Under the pieces are notes generated by a model. That model worked only from the letters and a program-made list of their open reading frames with translations, had not been told where the DNA came from and made no database searches. Positions 9,312-18,930 of a stretch of 64,000 nt of DNA are shown here, in pieces. Positions within the stretch are counted from its first letter, which is position 1; every line of letters starts with the position of its first letter. The position numbers were made by a program, and so were the translations under genes. This DNA comes from Pedobacter soli (lineage in GTDB: Bacteria > Bacteroidota > Bacteroidia > Sphingobacteriales > Sphingobacteriaceae): assembly GCF_900101435.1 (NCBI RefSeq), contig NZ_FMZH01000006.1, forward strand, positions 64,902 to 128,901, written 5' to 3'.

Positions 9312-10130
9312 TTAAGGTTTCAGGTTAAAATAATTACTTAAAAAAACACTTTGAAATTTAATCGCATTTGCCCAGTAATCCCAGTTATGCACACCTGGGC
9401 GGGTGGTAAAATCGTGTGGGATATTGTTGTAAAGCAATTCATCGTGCAGGCGGATGTTGGCTTTATAGAAAAAATCATCTACCCCACATTCAAAAGCAAT
9501 AGCCAGCGAACCGGGTTTAATCAGGTAAATCATATCAATTACGCTATTCTGTTTCCAGCGCTCCGGAAATTCATCCGCTTTACCCAGTCTTTTCGAAATA
9601 TTCCATCCATTCGGGAAAGGTTTAATATCCACACCACCGCTCATGCTGCCCACGGCGCCATACACATCCTGATGTTTAATGGCCAGGTAAAACGCCCCAT
9701 GACCGCCCATGCTCAAGCCGGTTATTGCCCTGCCCTTTTTTTCGGCAATGGTTTTATAGTGTTCATCAATGTAACTCACCAGCTCGGTAGCTACATAGGT
9801 TTCGTATTTCCATTCGGGGTCGATAGGGCTATCGAAATACCAGCTGGTTACATTCCCATCGGGGCATACAATAATAAACTGGTACTGATCGACCAGATTT
9901 TTAATTCCCGGCACTTTTTTAACCCACTCGGCATAACTACCACCAGCACCGTGCAGCAGGTAAACCACCGGAAAAGATTTTCCATTTTTATAGCTATCCG
10001 GCTTAATTACTACGGCCTTGATATTTTTTTTCATCGATTTGCTGTAAGTTACAGCGGTATCTACTTCTGCCGCGCTGGCAGCACAGGTAAACAGGAATAA
10101 ACAAATGGCTGCTAAAAAGCTATTTTTCAT
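9312..10130 (-). CDS. Secreted alpha/beta-hydrolase esterase
   Basis: A 272-residue protein of the putative esterase family (esterase D / feruloyl-esterase type). The signal peptide MKNSFLAAICLFLFTCAASA is followed by an alpha/beta-hydrolase core. The oxyanion-hole segment is YLLHGAGGSYAEW (57-69), the nucleophile is Ser140 in GLSMGG, and the likely catalytic His is H248 in RPGVHNWDYW. The acid is probably an Asp in CGVDDFF. Such enzymes in carbohydrate loci often remove acetyl or feruloyl esters from glycans; here it diverges from an SGNH hydrolase gene, another esterase type. The natural substrate is not evident. Confidence 0.85.
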   Translation of the reverse strand: MKNSFLAAICLFLFTCAASAAEVDTAVTYSKSMKKNIKAVVIKPDSYKNGKSFPVVYLLHGAGGSYAEWVKKVPGIKNLVDQYQFIIVCPDGNVTSWYFDSPIDPEWKYETYVATELVSYIDEHYKTIAEKKGRAITGLSMGGHGAFYLAIKHQDVYGAVGSMSGGVDIKPFPNGWNISKRLGKADEFPERWKQNSVIDMIYLIKPGSLAIAFECGVDDFFYKANIRLHDELLYNNIPHDFTTRPGVHNWDYWANAIKFQSVFLSNYFNLKP

Positions 10131-10233
10131 GCGTTATTTTTAATGAGGTTACAATACGATGCTAAATTTATAAAATTACACCACATTCTTTGCCAGGTGT
10201 TAATTTTATTACTTTTGGTTTATTCTAATCAAC

Positions 10234-11427
10234 ATGAAATTTACCTCTTTCCTTTGCGTTGCCTTACTGGTAACTGCACTAATTACTAAAAGTACAGCAC
10301 AAAGCAAGCTGCAATCTGCCAGTTTCATCACTTTTAATGGCTACAGCAATACTTTCGCCGAAAAACTCAAAAAAAATGAACCGGTAACCATTGCTTTTTT
10401 AGGTGGCTCGATTACCAACATGGAGGGCTGGCGCGGAATGGTTTGCAATTACCTCGCTAAAACCTATCCGCAAACTAAATTTAAATTCATCAATGCAGGC
10501 ATCCCTTCATTGGGTAGTTTGCCACATGCTTTCAGGCTCCAACAAGATGTACTGGATAGTGGTAAAACAGATCTCTTATTTATCGAATCGGCAGTTAACG
10601 ACCATGTGAACCAAACTGCAGAAAAAACACAACGCCGGGCATTGGAAGGCATCATCAGGCATACTTTAAGCAAAAACTCCAAAACCGATATTGTGCTGAT
10701 GGCTTTTGCTGATGAAGATAAAAACAATGATTTTGACAATGGCAAGATACCCACAGAGGTAAAAGTGCATAGCGATTTGGCCGAATACTACCATTTGCCT
10801 TTTATTAATTTAGCTTTAGAAGTAGATAAACGTATTGCCAATAAAGAATTTACCTGGGCTGGCGATTTTAAAGACCTGCATCCTGCTCCTTTCGGACAAC
10901 AACTTTATTTCAACACCATTAAAACCTATCTGGAAGAAAACGAGAAAAACTCCGGAAAGAAAGCCAGTGGCAGCTTGCCTAAAATTTTAGATAAGTTTGC
11001 CTATACCAAAGGGCAGTATGTGAGTGTTGCTGCAGCAGAAAACTTAAACACCTTTAACATCAATAAAAACTGGAAACCTAACGATGCGCTAGAAGCCAGG
11101 CCTGGTTTCGTTAACATTCCCGTACTCGAAAGCACTACCCGCAACAGTACTTTCGATTTAGTTTTTAAAGGTAATGCGGTAGGTATTGCTGTGCTATCAG
11201 GCCCTGATGCAGGCATGCTGCATTACCGAATTGATAACGGAGAAGAAAAAACAATCGATTTGTTTAGTCAGTGGAGCACGAGCCTGCATTTACCCTGGTA
11301 TTTGCTGCTGGGCGATGAACTAGGCGGTGGCGAGCATAAATTGAGCGTTCGCATTAGCGAATATCACAATAAAAAATCATCGGGTTATGCCTGCCGGATT
11401 GCACATTTTTTGGTAAACGCGAATTAA
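10234..11427 (+). CDS. Secreted SGNH/GDSL hydrolase
   Basis: A 397-residue secreted hydrolase (signal peptide MKFTSFLCVALLVTALITKSTAQ). The SGNH blocks are visible: nucleophile Ser59 in AFLGGSIT, an Asn-containing block ESAVNDHVN, and the Asp/His pair D214-x-H216 in DLHPAPFGQ. Residues about 240-397 form an additional beta-rich domain (FDLVFKGNAVGIAVLSGPDAGMLHYRI) resembling the N-terminal jelly roll of GDSL carbohydrate esterases. It probably deacetylates a glycan. It diverges from the esterase at 9312, with about 100 bp between starts, and may be co-regulated with it. Confidence 0.87.
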   Translation: MKFTSFLCVALLVTALITKSTAQSKLQSASFITFNGYSNTFAEKLKKNEPVTIAFLGGSITNMEGWRGMVCNYLAKTYPQTKFKFINAGIPSLGSLPHAFRLQQDVLDSGKTDLLFIESAVNDHVNQTAEKTQRRALEGIIRHTLSKNSKTDIVLMAFADEDKNNDFDNGKIPTEVKVHSDLAEYYHLPFINLALEVDKRIANKEFTWAGDFKDLHPAPFGQQLYFNTIKTYLEENEKNSGKKASGSLPKILDKFAYTKGQYVSVAAAENLNTFNINKNWKPNDALEARPGFVNIPVLESTTRNSTFDLVFKGNAVGIAVLSGPDAGMLHYRIDNGEEKTIDLFSQWSTSLHLPWYLLLGDELGGGEHKLSVRISEYHNKKSSGYACRIAHFLVNAN

Positions 11428-11532
11428 AAGGCTAAGCCTGCGGAGTATTTCACCCCTACATTTGTCGCATTTACACTTTTCAGGTTGCAAAAGTTACAAT
11501 AACTTTGATTAACAATTTAAACCCAGAAAAAA

Positions 11533-11949
11533 ATGAAAAACAATGCAATCACCATCGAAACAACAGTAAACAGTCCGGTAGAAAAAGTTTGGGAATTTTG
11601 GAGCAATCCTGAGCACATCACCAAATGGAGTTTTGCTTCGCCCGATTGGCATACCCCTTACGCCGATAATGATTTGAGAGTTGGCGGTCAGTTTAAAAGC
11701 ACCATGGCAGCCAAAGACGGCAGCATGAGTTTCGATTTTGGTGGTACCTACACCACAGTAGATCACCTTAAAAAAATCGAATATGCACTGGGCGATGGCC
11801 GCGAAGTGAGCATCATTTTTGATTCGCTGGGCGAAAGCACCCGCGTTACCGAAACCTTCGACCCGGAAGATACTAACCCAATTGAAATGCAACGCGGTGG
11901 CTGGCAAGCCATTTTGGATAATTTCAAACAATATACTGAAGAATCTTAA
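11533..11949 (+). CDS. SRPBCC/AHSA1-type domain protein
   Basis: A 138-residue cytoplasmic protein of the START/Bet v 1-like SRPBCC superfamily. It has the typical opening ITIETTVNSPVEKVWEFWSNPEHITKW, the middle LRVGGQFKSTMAAKDGSMSFDFGGTYTTVD and the closing FDPEDTNPIEMQRGGWQAILDNFKQY. Family members bind small hydrophobic ligands or act as Hsp90-activator-like domains, but most have no known function. It stands alone, with a strong hairpin after the stop. Confidence 0.9.
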   Translation: MKNNAITIETTVNSPVEKVWEFWSNPEHITKWSFASPDWHTPYADNDLRVGGQFKSTMAAKDGSMSFDFGGTYTTVDHLKKIEYALGDGREVSIIFDSLGESTRVTETFDPEDTNPIEMQRGGWQAILDNFKQYTEES

Positions 11950-11960
11950 CCGCTAAGCAT

Positions 11961-11992
11961 ATTCCTTACAGATTGAAAAGTCTGTAAGGAAT
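11961..11992 (+). terminator. Terminator hairpin after the SRPBCC gene
   Basis: A perfect 12-bp stem (ATTCCTTACAGA / TCTGTAAGGAAT) with an 8-nt loop starts 12 bp after the stop codon. A short T run follows a few bases later. Confidence 0.75.
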
Positions 11993-12134
11993 ACGCCATT
12001 TTTAGCTGTTTTATCATCTTAAAATAATCCTACAGTAACAATTCAATGATTATTTGATTCGCATAATTTTTGATTTGAACCGAATACTTTGATTTTGTGG
12101 CCATAATTTACATTTGCCGTGTAAATTATACACT

Positions 12135-13523
12135 ATGTGCCGTTTATCAGTATCCTTTCTATCCTTATTTCTATTTATTACGATTACCACTGGTGCAAAT
12201 GCCCAAACACTCAGCTTAAAACAGGCTGTTAGCACCGCACTGGCCAATTACGGCACCATTAAAGCCAAAGATAGTTATGCAAATGCATCTAAATCTACTG
12301 TGGTGCAGGCCAAAAGAGAGTATTTACCCAATTTTAGCCTGAGTGCCCAGCAAGATTACGGTACCATTAACGGCCAAAACGGCCCGCAATATGGTTTTGG
12401 GGGTTTAGGTACTGCTTCATCAGGTCCGGCACTAGATAAGCAAAACTGGAATGCTGCTTTTGGTGCGCTTTACCTGGCCAACATCAACTGGGACTTTTTT
12501 ACCTTCGGAAAGATTAAGGACAGGATAAAAGTTGCCAATGCCACCTACAACCGTGATAAAAACGACCTGGAGCAGGAGAAATTCCAACAGGAAATCCGGG
12601 TTTCAGCAGCTTATTTAAACTTACTGGCCGCACAACGCATCACTAAATCGCAGCAAAAGAATTTAGACCGCGCCATTACCTTTCAAAACACGGCCATCAT
12701 CAGGGCTAAAAACGGATTGATTGCCGGAGTAGATTCATCGTTGGCCAAAGCCGAAGTTTCGAACGCTAAAATTGCCTTGACCAAAGCAAAAGATCTGGAA
12801 CAAGAGCAAGCCAACCGCCTGGGGATTTTAATGGGTTTAACTGCCACCACTTACGATTTAGATACTGCATCGATTACGCGTATTCCTAAAAACCTGCTTG
12901 GCGATAGCATTACCAGCACTCACCCGCTTTTAAAATTTTATCAGAACCGGCTGGAAGTGAGTCAGCAACAAACCAGTTATTTCAAAAAACTCTATTACCC
13001 TACCCTTTCGTTATTCGGGGTGATGCAGGGTCGTGGCTCGGGTTTTAGTCCGGGTTATGCTTTAGATCAGACCGCCTTTTCATCAAGTTATCTGGATGGG
13101 ATTAACCCAACCCGTGGCAACTATTTGATTGGCATAGGAATAAGCTGGAACCTTTCTACCTTGCTTAAAAACCATCCGCAGGTACGTGCACAAGAATACA
13201 TCAGCGAGGGTTTAAAAGCAGAATATAACCTGGTCGATCAGCAATTAAAGGCCCAGCTGGCACTGGCCGAAACCAAACTGACCAATGCCATGGCCAATTA
13301 CCGCGAAGCACCGGTTCAGGTAAAAGCAGCTTCTGACGCCTACCTGCAAAAAAGCACCTTATATAAAAACGGACTTACCACAATGGTCGATCTGACCCAG
13401 GCACTTTTTACGCTTAACCGCGCTGAAACCGACCGCGATATTGCCTATACCAATGTTTGGCAGGCTTTGCTGTTAAAATCTGCAGCACTTGGCAACTACG
13501 ACCTATTTATCAACGAATTTTAA
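12135..13523 (+). CDS. TolC family outer-membrane efflux protein
   Basis: A 462-residue outer-membrane channel component. After the signal peptide (MCRLSVSFLSLFLFITITTGANAQ) come two TolC-like halves rich in long helices, for example LEQEKFQQEIRVSAAYLNLLAAQRITKSQQKN and VDQQLKAQLALAETKLTNAMANYREAPVQVKAASDAYLQKSTLYKNG. The ATG at 12135 is preferred because it gives a clean signal peptide; an in-frame TTG lies at 12114. The gene is 12 bp upstream of an RND pump gene and forms an operon with it, the adaptor and an AraC regulator. The full set would span both membranes. Confidence 0.92.
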   Translation: MCRLSVSFLSLFLFITITTGANAQTLSLKQAVSTALANYGTIKAKDSYANASKSTVVQAKREYLPNFSLSAQQDYGTINGQNGPQYGFGGLGTASSGPALDKQNWNAAFGALYLANINWDFFTFGKIKDRIKVANATYNRDKNDLEQEKFQQEIRVSAAYLNLLAAQRITKSQQKNLDRAITFQNTAIIRAKNGLIAGVDSSLAKAEVSNAKIALTKAKDLEQEQANRLGILMGLTATTYDLDTASITRIPKNLLGDSITSTHPLLKFYQNRLEVSQQQTSYFKKLYYPTLSLFGVMQGRGSGFSPGYALDQTAFSSSYLDGINPTRGNYLIGIGISWNLSTLLKNHPQVRAQEYISEGLKAEYNLVDQQLKAQLALAETKLTNAMANYREAPVQVKAASDAYLQKSTLYKNGLTTMVDLTQALFTLNRAETDRDIAYTNVWQALLLKSAALGNYDLFINEF

Positions 13524-13535
13524 TTTGCCCCATCC

Positions 13536-16500
13536 ATGAATTTAATACGTTTCGCACTCCGAAAACCCATCTCCATACTGGTTTTAGTTGCCGGGCTGTT
13601 CTTTTTCGGTATTGGCGCCATCAACCAGGTTAAGGTTGATATTCTGCCACAAATGAACCTGCCGGTAATTTACATTGCACACCCTTTTGGCGGTTACACT
13701 CCCGACCAAATGGAGGCTTATTTTGGCAAGCAATATGTAAACATCCTGCTTTTTGCCAATGGTATTAAAAGTATCGAAACTAAAAATACGCAGGGTTTAA
13801 TGCTCATGAAACTTACCTACTACGAAGGTACCAACATGGCACAGGCCGCAGCCGAGCTGAGCGCCCTCTCTACACGGGCCCAGGCCATTTTCCCGCCAGG
13901 CTCGCAACCGCCTTTCGTTATCCGTTTCGATGCCTCTTCACTTCCCGTTGGTCAACTGGTGCTGAGCAGTCCTAAACGTACCAATAACGAACTTCAGGAT
14001 TTGGCCAATACTTATGTGCGACCCACTTTCTCGTCTATTCCGGGTTTACTTTCTCCTGCCCCTTTTGGTGGTAGCCCGCGTACCATAGAGATTAATGTTA
14101 ACCCTTCTTTACTGCGTTCGCACAACTTAACGGTCGATCAGGTAGTTGAAGCCATCCGCCTCAATAACCAAACTGCCCCTTCAGGAAACGTGCGCATTGG
14201 CGATAAAAACTACCTTACCCCTACCAATTATACCATCAAAAAGGTTAAAGATTTCGAAAACATTCCCCTGTTTAAAGGCAGTATACAAAATCTTCAGCTC
14301 CGCGATGTGGCTACGGTTAAAGATGGAGCCGATTTAGTTGCCGGTTATGCCTTAATTAATGGCAAGCGTTCGGTGTACTTAAGTATCGCAAAATCAGGCG
14401 ATGCCTCTACCTGGGATGTGGTTAAAAACTTAAAGAAAAACTTACCCAATATCCAGAACGCACTGCCCGAAGATGTCAAACTCTCATACGAGTTCGACCA
14501 GTCCGTTTATGTAATCAATGCCGTAAAAAGCTTGATCAGTGAGGGGGCTATCGGTGCAATTTTAACCGGTTTAATGGTATTGCTGTTTTTGGGCGATAAA
14601 CGTGCCGCGTTGATTGTAATCCTAACCATTCCAACTTCTATCATTGCCGGGGTATTGTTCCTTAAATTATTCGGGCAAACCATCAACATCATGACCTTGA
14701 GCGGATTAGCTTTAGCGATTGGTATTTTGGTGGATGAATCGACCGTTACGATAGAAAATATACACCAGCATTTTGATATGGGCAAACCCAAGGCATTGGC
14801 CATTTGGGATGCCTGTAAAGAAATTGCTTTCCCTAAATTATTGATCCTCTTTTGTATCCTCGCCGTATTTGCACCAGCCTTTACCATGTCGGGCATTCCA
14901 GGAGCCTTATTCCTACCGCTTGCACTGGCCATTGGCTTTTCGATGATTGTTTCTTTCCTGCTTTCGCAAACATTTGTACCCATTATGGCCAACTGGCTGA
15001 TGATTGCACACCCGAAAAAAGGTGCCGAACACCATCCGGGCATTACACAGGATGAAGCCGATTTTAAAGCTACCGGTATTACCCTCGAATCGGAAAAAGA
15101 TACCCTGAACCAAAAAAGGGTGCTGGTAGAGCGCGAAGATTTCAGTGGTGATGGCAAAATTGGTGTCTTCGACCGTTTCAGAAACCGCTTTATGCGTTTT
15201 ATCGACCGGATTTTACCTTACCGCAAACCTGTGGTATTGGGCTACCTGGTGGTAATTATTGGTTTGGCAGCACTCTTACTGGCAAACATTGGCCGCGATG
15301 TTTTACCTAGGGTTAACTCCAGCCAGTTTCAATTGCGTTTGCGTGCACCTGATGGAACCCGTTTAGAGCGCACCGAAGAAAAAGCCAATGTGGTTTTGGC
15401 CGAGCTTAAAAAAATGGTTGGTGCCGAACATGTAAGCATCTCTTCTGTTTTTGTGGGTCAGCACCCTGCACAGTTCTCCGTAAACCCCATTTATCAGTTC
15501 ATGGCTGGTCCGCACGAAGCTGTATTTCAGGTGAGCTTAAAAGATTACGAAGCCGACATGGACGATTTCAAAGATCAGTTCAGGACAAAAATCAAACAAC
15601 TCCTGCCTGATGTTAAATTATCGTTCGAACCGATAGAACTCACAGACAAGGTATTGAGTCAAGGTTCTCCTACCCCAGTAGAAGTACGTATTTCGGGCAA
15701 AAACAAGAAACTGAATGCTAAATATGCCAATAAAATTATAGCCGAGCTGAAAGAAATCCCTTACATGCGGGATGTTCAGATTGCGCAACCGATTAAATAT
15801 CCATCGTTGAATATCGAAATCGACAGAACGCGTGCAGCGCAAATTGGCATTGATATGGCCGATATTTCAAGATCGCTGATTGCCTCTACTTCATCATCGC
15901 GTTATACGGATAAAAACATCTGGCTGGATGAAAAAGCATCATTACCTTATAACGTGCAAGTGCAGGTACCACTGAACCAGATGGCTAGTAAGGATGATAT
16001 TGGCGAAATACCTTTATTAAAAAATTCGGCCAGACCTGTGCTGAGCGATGTAGCTAAAATTACACCCGATACTACTGCAGGCGAAAACGACAATATTGGC
16101 GCCATGCCTTTCCTTTCGGTAACAGCAAACCTTTACCATACCGATTTGGGAACCGCCGCTAAAGATGTAGATAAAGCCATTAAAAATGTTGGCGAATTGC
16201 CACGGGGCTTAAACATTGCTACCTTTGGTATGAGCATTGTATTAACCGATACTTTAAACAGCTTACAATCGGGACTATTTGTAGCCATTGTGGTGATATT
16301 CTTGATGCTGGCAGCCAATTTCCAATCGTTTAAGGTGCCGTTGGTTATTTTAGCAACAGTGCCTGCGGTTATTTTGGGGGCTTTACTGCTCTTAACCATT
16401 ACGGGTTCCACTTTAAACCTGCAATCGTACATGGGTATCATCATGTCGGTTGGGGTATCAATTGCCAACGCGGTATTACTGATCACTAATGCAGAGCAAT

Positions 16501-16820
16501 TGAGGAAACACAATGGAAATGCGCTTGAATCGGCACGTGAAGCAGCGGCTTTACGTTTGCGCCCGATTATTATGACGAGTATTGCCATGATTGCGGGTAT
16601 GCTACCCATGGCCATTGGGCATGGCGAAGGAGGCGGCGCGGTTTCTCCACTAGGCAGGGCGGTAATTGGTGGTTTACTGGCTTCGACATTTGCCGTGCTC
16701 CTGATTTTACCACTGGTTTTTGCCTGGGTGCAAGGCAAACAAACAACCGATTCGATGTCCCTCGATCCGGAAGATAAAGACAGCATCCACTACATTAAAG
16801 GTTTAGAAGAAAACGAATAA
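13536..16820 (+). CDS. RND family efflux transporter, inner-membrane pump
   Basis: A 1094-residue RND permease with the expected internal duplication: an N-terminal helix (RKPISILVLVAGLFFFGIGA), a large periplasmic loop, six helices, a second loop and six more. The proton-relay region of TM4 reads GLALAIGILVDESTVTIENIHQH, with an acidic pair. An insert of about 70 residues (about 490-560, including DFSGDGKIGVFDRFRNRF) lies between the first half and TM7; similar inserts are seen in Bacteroidota RND pumps. It could export drugs, detergents or metals; the TM4 sequence does not settle this. It is followed 11 bp later by its adaptor gene. Confidence 0.93.
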   Translation: MNLIRFALRKPISILVLVAGLFFFGIGAINQVKVDILPQMNLPVIYIAHPFGGYTPDQMEAYFGKQYVNILLFANGIKSIETKNTQGLMLMKLTYYEGTNMAQAAAELSALSTRAQAIFPPGSQPPFVIRFDASSLPVGQLVLSSPKRTNNELQDLANTYVRPTFSSIPGLLSPAPFGGSPRTIEINVNPSLLRSHNLTVDQVVEAIRLNNQTAPSGNVRIGDKNYLTPTNYTIKKVKDFENIPLFKGSIQNLQLRDVATVKDGADLVAGYALINGKRSVYLSIAKSGDASTWDVVKNLKKNLPNIQNALPEDVKLSYEFDQSVYVINAVKSLISEGAIGAILTGLMVLLFLGDKRAALIVILTIPTSIIAGVLFLKLFGQTINIMTLSGLALAIGILVDESTVTIENIHQHFDMGKPKALAIWDACKEIAFPKLLILFCILAVFAPAFTMSGIPGALFLPLALAIGFSMIVSFLLSQTFVPIMANWLMIAHPKKGAEHHPGITQDEADFKATGITLESEKDTLNQKRVLVEREDFSGDGKIGVFDRFRNRFMRFIDRILPYRKPVVLGYLVVIIGLAALLLANIGRDVLPRVNSSQFQLRLRAPDGTRLERTEEKANVVLAELKKMVGAEHVSISSVFVGQHPAQFSVNPIYQFMAGPHEAVFQVSLKDYEADMDDFKDQFRTKIKQLLPDVKLSFEPIELTDKVLSQGSPTPVEVRISGKNKKLNAKYANKIIAELKEIPYMRDVQIAQPIKYPSLNIEIDRTRAAQIGIDMADISRSLIASTSSSRYTDKNIWLDEKASLPYNVQVQVPLNQMASKDDIGEIPLLKNSARPVLSDVAKITPDTTAGENDNIGAMPFLSVTANLYHTDLGTAAKDVDKAIKNVGELPRGLNIATFGMSIVLTDTLNSLQSGLFVAIVVIFLMLAANFQSFKVPLVILATVPAVILGALLLLTITGSTLNLQSYMGIIMSVGVSIANAVLLITNAEQLRKHNGNALESAREAAALRLRPIIMTSIAMIAGMLPMAIGHGEGGGAVSPLGRAVIGGLLASTFAVLLILPLVFAWVQGKQTTDSMSLDPEDKDSIHYIKGLEENE

Positions 16821-16831
16821 AATCATCACAA

Positions 16832-17932
16832 ATGAATATGAAGATATTTTCAACAGGGTTATTAAGTGCAGGCTTTTTAGTACTGACGGCAATTTATGGT
16901 TGCGGTCATGCCGAATCGAAAGGAGAACCCAAAAAAGAACAGGCACCTGCAATTGCCACTTTCGATCTTAAAAAAGAAAAATTATCGACCAAATTAAGCT
17001 TGCCCGGCGAATTAATTGCCTTACAACAGGTAGATTTATATGCCAAAGTAAGCAGTTTCGTACGTACGCTAAAAGTGGATATCGGTTCGGAAGTAAGCAA
17101 AGGCCAGCTGTTAATGACCCTCGAAGCACCGGAGTTGAGTTCGCAACTTTCGGCCAGTCAAGCGCGCATTAAAGCACAGGAAGCTATTTATACTGCCAGT
17201 AAAGCCAATTATAACCGTTTGTACGAAACCAGCAAAACTCCTGGTACTATTTCTACCAACGACCTCGATCAGGCCATGGCGAAAAAGAATGCCGACCTGG
17301 CCCAGCTCGAGGCAGCAAAAGCGGCTTATAAAGAAATAGGCTCTGTGCAAGATTATCTGACCATCCGTGCACCATTCAGTGGCATTATCTCTGCACGTAA
17401 TGTAAATTTAGGCGCTTATGTAGGTCCATCAGGTAAAGGGTCTGATTTACCGTTGTTTACTTTGCAGGATCAGAAAAACCTACGTTTGGCGGTATCCATT
17501 CCAGAAATCTACACAGGTTACCTGAAAGCAGGCGATGAAATCAGTTTTACCGTTAAATCCTTACCCAGTCAGGTATTTAAAGCAAAGGTTAAACGTTTAT
17601 CAGGTGCTTTAGATTTACGCTTACGTGCCGAACGCATTGAAATGGATGTGACCAATAGCAATAAAATATTGTTGCCTGGTATGGTTGCCGAAGTCAATAT
17701 TCCGCTGCCTGCAAATGCCAGTACCTTCATCATCAACAAAAAGGCTTTGTTAGATACCAGCGAAGGTTTATTTGTGCTAAAAGTGCAAGACAATAAGGCA
17801 GTGAAGGTTGAAGTGAAAAAAGGCCGTGAAGCAGATGACCGTGTAGAGATATTTGGCGATTTAACAGAAGGTGACAAATTAGTTGCAGAACCTACTGAAG
17901 AAATGCACGAAGGAATGGCGATTAAACCATAA
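16832..17932 (+). CDS. RND periplasmic adaptor (MFP/HlyD family) lipoprotein
   Basis: A 366-residue membrane-fusion protein. The N-terminus MNMKIFSTGLLSAGFLVLTAIYGCGHAES is a lipoprotein signal with the modified Cys near residue 24. Next come the lipoyl/barrel-sandwich half-motif VDLYAKVSSFVRTLKVDIGSEVSKGQLLMTLEAPEL, an alpha-hairpin with coiled-coil character (SQLSASQARIKAQEAIYTASKANYNRL...), the second half-motif IRAPFSGIISARNVNLGAYVG, then beta-barrel and membrane-proximal domains. Length is normal. An ATG two codons downstream (16838) is an equally possible start. It links the RND pump to the TolC-like channel. Confidence 0.93.
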   Translation: MNMKIFSTGLLSAGFLVLTAIYGCGHAESKGEPKKEQAPAIATFDLKKEKLSTKLSLPGELIALQQVDLYAKVSSFVRTLKVDIGSEVSKGQLLMTLEAPELSSQLSASQARIKAQEAIYTASKANYNRLYETSKTPGTISTNDLDQAMAKKNADLAQLEAAKAAYKEIGSVQDYLTIRAPFSGIISARNVNLGAYVGPSGKGSDLPLFTLQDQKNLRLAVSIPEIYTGYLKAGDEISFTVKSLPSQVFKAKVKRLSGALDLRLRAERIEMDVTNSNKILLPGMVAEVNIPLPANASTFIINKKALLDTSEGLFVLKVQDNKAVKVEVKKGREADDRVEIFGDLTEGDKLVAEPTEEMHEGMAIKP

Positions 17933-17955
17933 CTTTACGTAATAAGCAATAAGCG

Positions 17956-18897
17956 ATGTTAACCAAAAATCAGGAGCTTTCTACCATCCAGAAAAACGAA
18001 ACCCTGGAGGATTTTTACAATAAGTTAAAAATTAACCGCCCGGAAATCCCTACGCCAAGTTTAGGGATGATTAATGATTTGGGGCATTTTAACGTTTTTA
18101 ACCGGGCTACGGTTTGTACCAACGTACCATCGGTTTTTAGCCGTCGCGATTTTTATAAAATTTCATTGATTGTTGGCAACGGGATATTGCATTATCCTGA
18201 TGCCGAGATCGAAATTAAAGGTCGTGCTTTATTGTTTACCAATCCAAATATTCCATACTCCTGGGAAAGTACTTCGCCAAAGCCTGCAGGCTACTTTTGC
18301 CTGTTTACCGAAAATTTTATCCATAACCGCAACGAAACCCTGCGCGATTCGTTGCTCTGGCGCATTAACGATTGTCCGGTGATTCACATCAGCGAAGAAC
18401 AGGAACTCATCCTGACCGATATCTTCTCTAAAATGATGAAGGAAATGGATGGCGATTACATCCACAAGTATGATTTATTGAGAAACTATGTACAACTTAT
18501 TGTGCATGAGGCTTTAAAAGTTAAACCACAGGGCGACTTGTTGAAGCAAAATAATGCCTCGGTACGCTTAACGGCCCTTTTCATCGAATTACTGGAAAGG
18601 CAATTCCCTATTGGCTCTACCGAACAAATACTCGAATTGAAAACCGCACATGATTTTGCCTGCAGGCTATTGGTGCATGTTAATCATTTAAACCATGCCG
18701 TAAAAGAAGTGACAGGTAAAACCACTTCCGAACATATTTCGAGAAGGGTTACTACAGAAGCAGTTGCCTTGTTGAAACATACCGAATGGAATATAGCGCA
18801 AATTGCCTATTGCCTCGGTTTTGAATATCCTGCCAATTTCAACATCTTTTTTAAACGCCAGATGCAGTGTACGCCTAAACGATTCAGAGCTAGTTAA
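17956..18897 (+). CDS. AraC family transcriptional regulator
   Basis: A 313-residue regulator with an N-terminal sensory domain (GNGILHYPDAEIEIKGRALLFTNPNIPYSWE, cupin-like) and a C-terminal AraC/XylS double HTH. The second helix-turn-helix is clear in ALLKHTEWNIAQIAYCLGFEYPANFNIFFKRQMQCTPKRFRAS. It begins 23 bp after the adaptor gene, so it is probably the last gene of the efflux operon and a local regulator of it, responding to an unknown ligand. Confidence 0.9.
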   Translation: MLTKNQELSTIQKNETLEDFYNKLKINRPEIPTPSLGMINDLGHFNVFNRATVCTNVPSVFSRRDFYKISLIVGNGILHYPDAEIEIKGRALLFTNPNIPYSWESTSPKPAGYFCLFTENFIHNRNETLRDSLLWRINDCPVIHISEEQELILTDIFSKMMKEMDGDYIHKYDLLRNYVQLIVHEALKVKPQGDLLKQNNASVRLTALFIELLERQFPIGSTEQILELKTAHDFACRLLVHVNHLNHAVKEVTGKTTSEHISRRVTTEAVALLKHTEWNIAQIAYCLGFEYPANFNIFFKRQMQCTPKRFRAS

Positions 18898-18906
18898 AAC
18901 ATAGTG

Positions 18907-18930
18907 TTGTCAGATATTTCTATCTGACAA
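18907..18930 (+). terminator. Terminator hairpin after the AraC gene
   Basis: A perfect 10-bp stem (TTGTCAGATA / TATCTGACAA) with a TTTC tetraloop starts 9 bp after the stop. No strong T-tract follows. Its last bases overlap the first duplicated flank of the adjacent repeat array. Confidence 0.65.

Noticed and set aside
9351..10100. 249-codon open frame on the plus strand opposite the esterase gene
   Set aside because: It is antisense to a clear alpha/beta hydrolase with signal peptide and catalytic motifs; the plus frame has no family features and only reflects codon bias.
11509..11931. 140-codon minus-strand frame opposite the SRPBCC gene
   Set aside because: The plus-strand SRPBCC protein has clear family motifs, so the antisense frame is a shadow.
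14507..15157. 216-codon minus-strand frame, and a second of 217 codons at 16133-16786, inside the RND pump gene
   Set aside because: Both are antisense to conserved transmembrane parts of the RND pump; Ser/Ala/Ile-rich low-complexity reading is typical of antisense frames in such genes.
13536..16820. Assignment as a CusA/CzcA heavy-metal pump
   Set aside because: The TM4 acidic motif and adaptor do not clearly show metal-binding residues, so only the RND superfamily is called.
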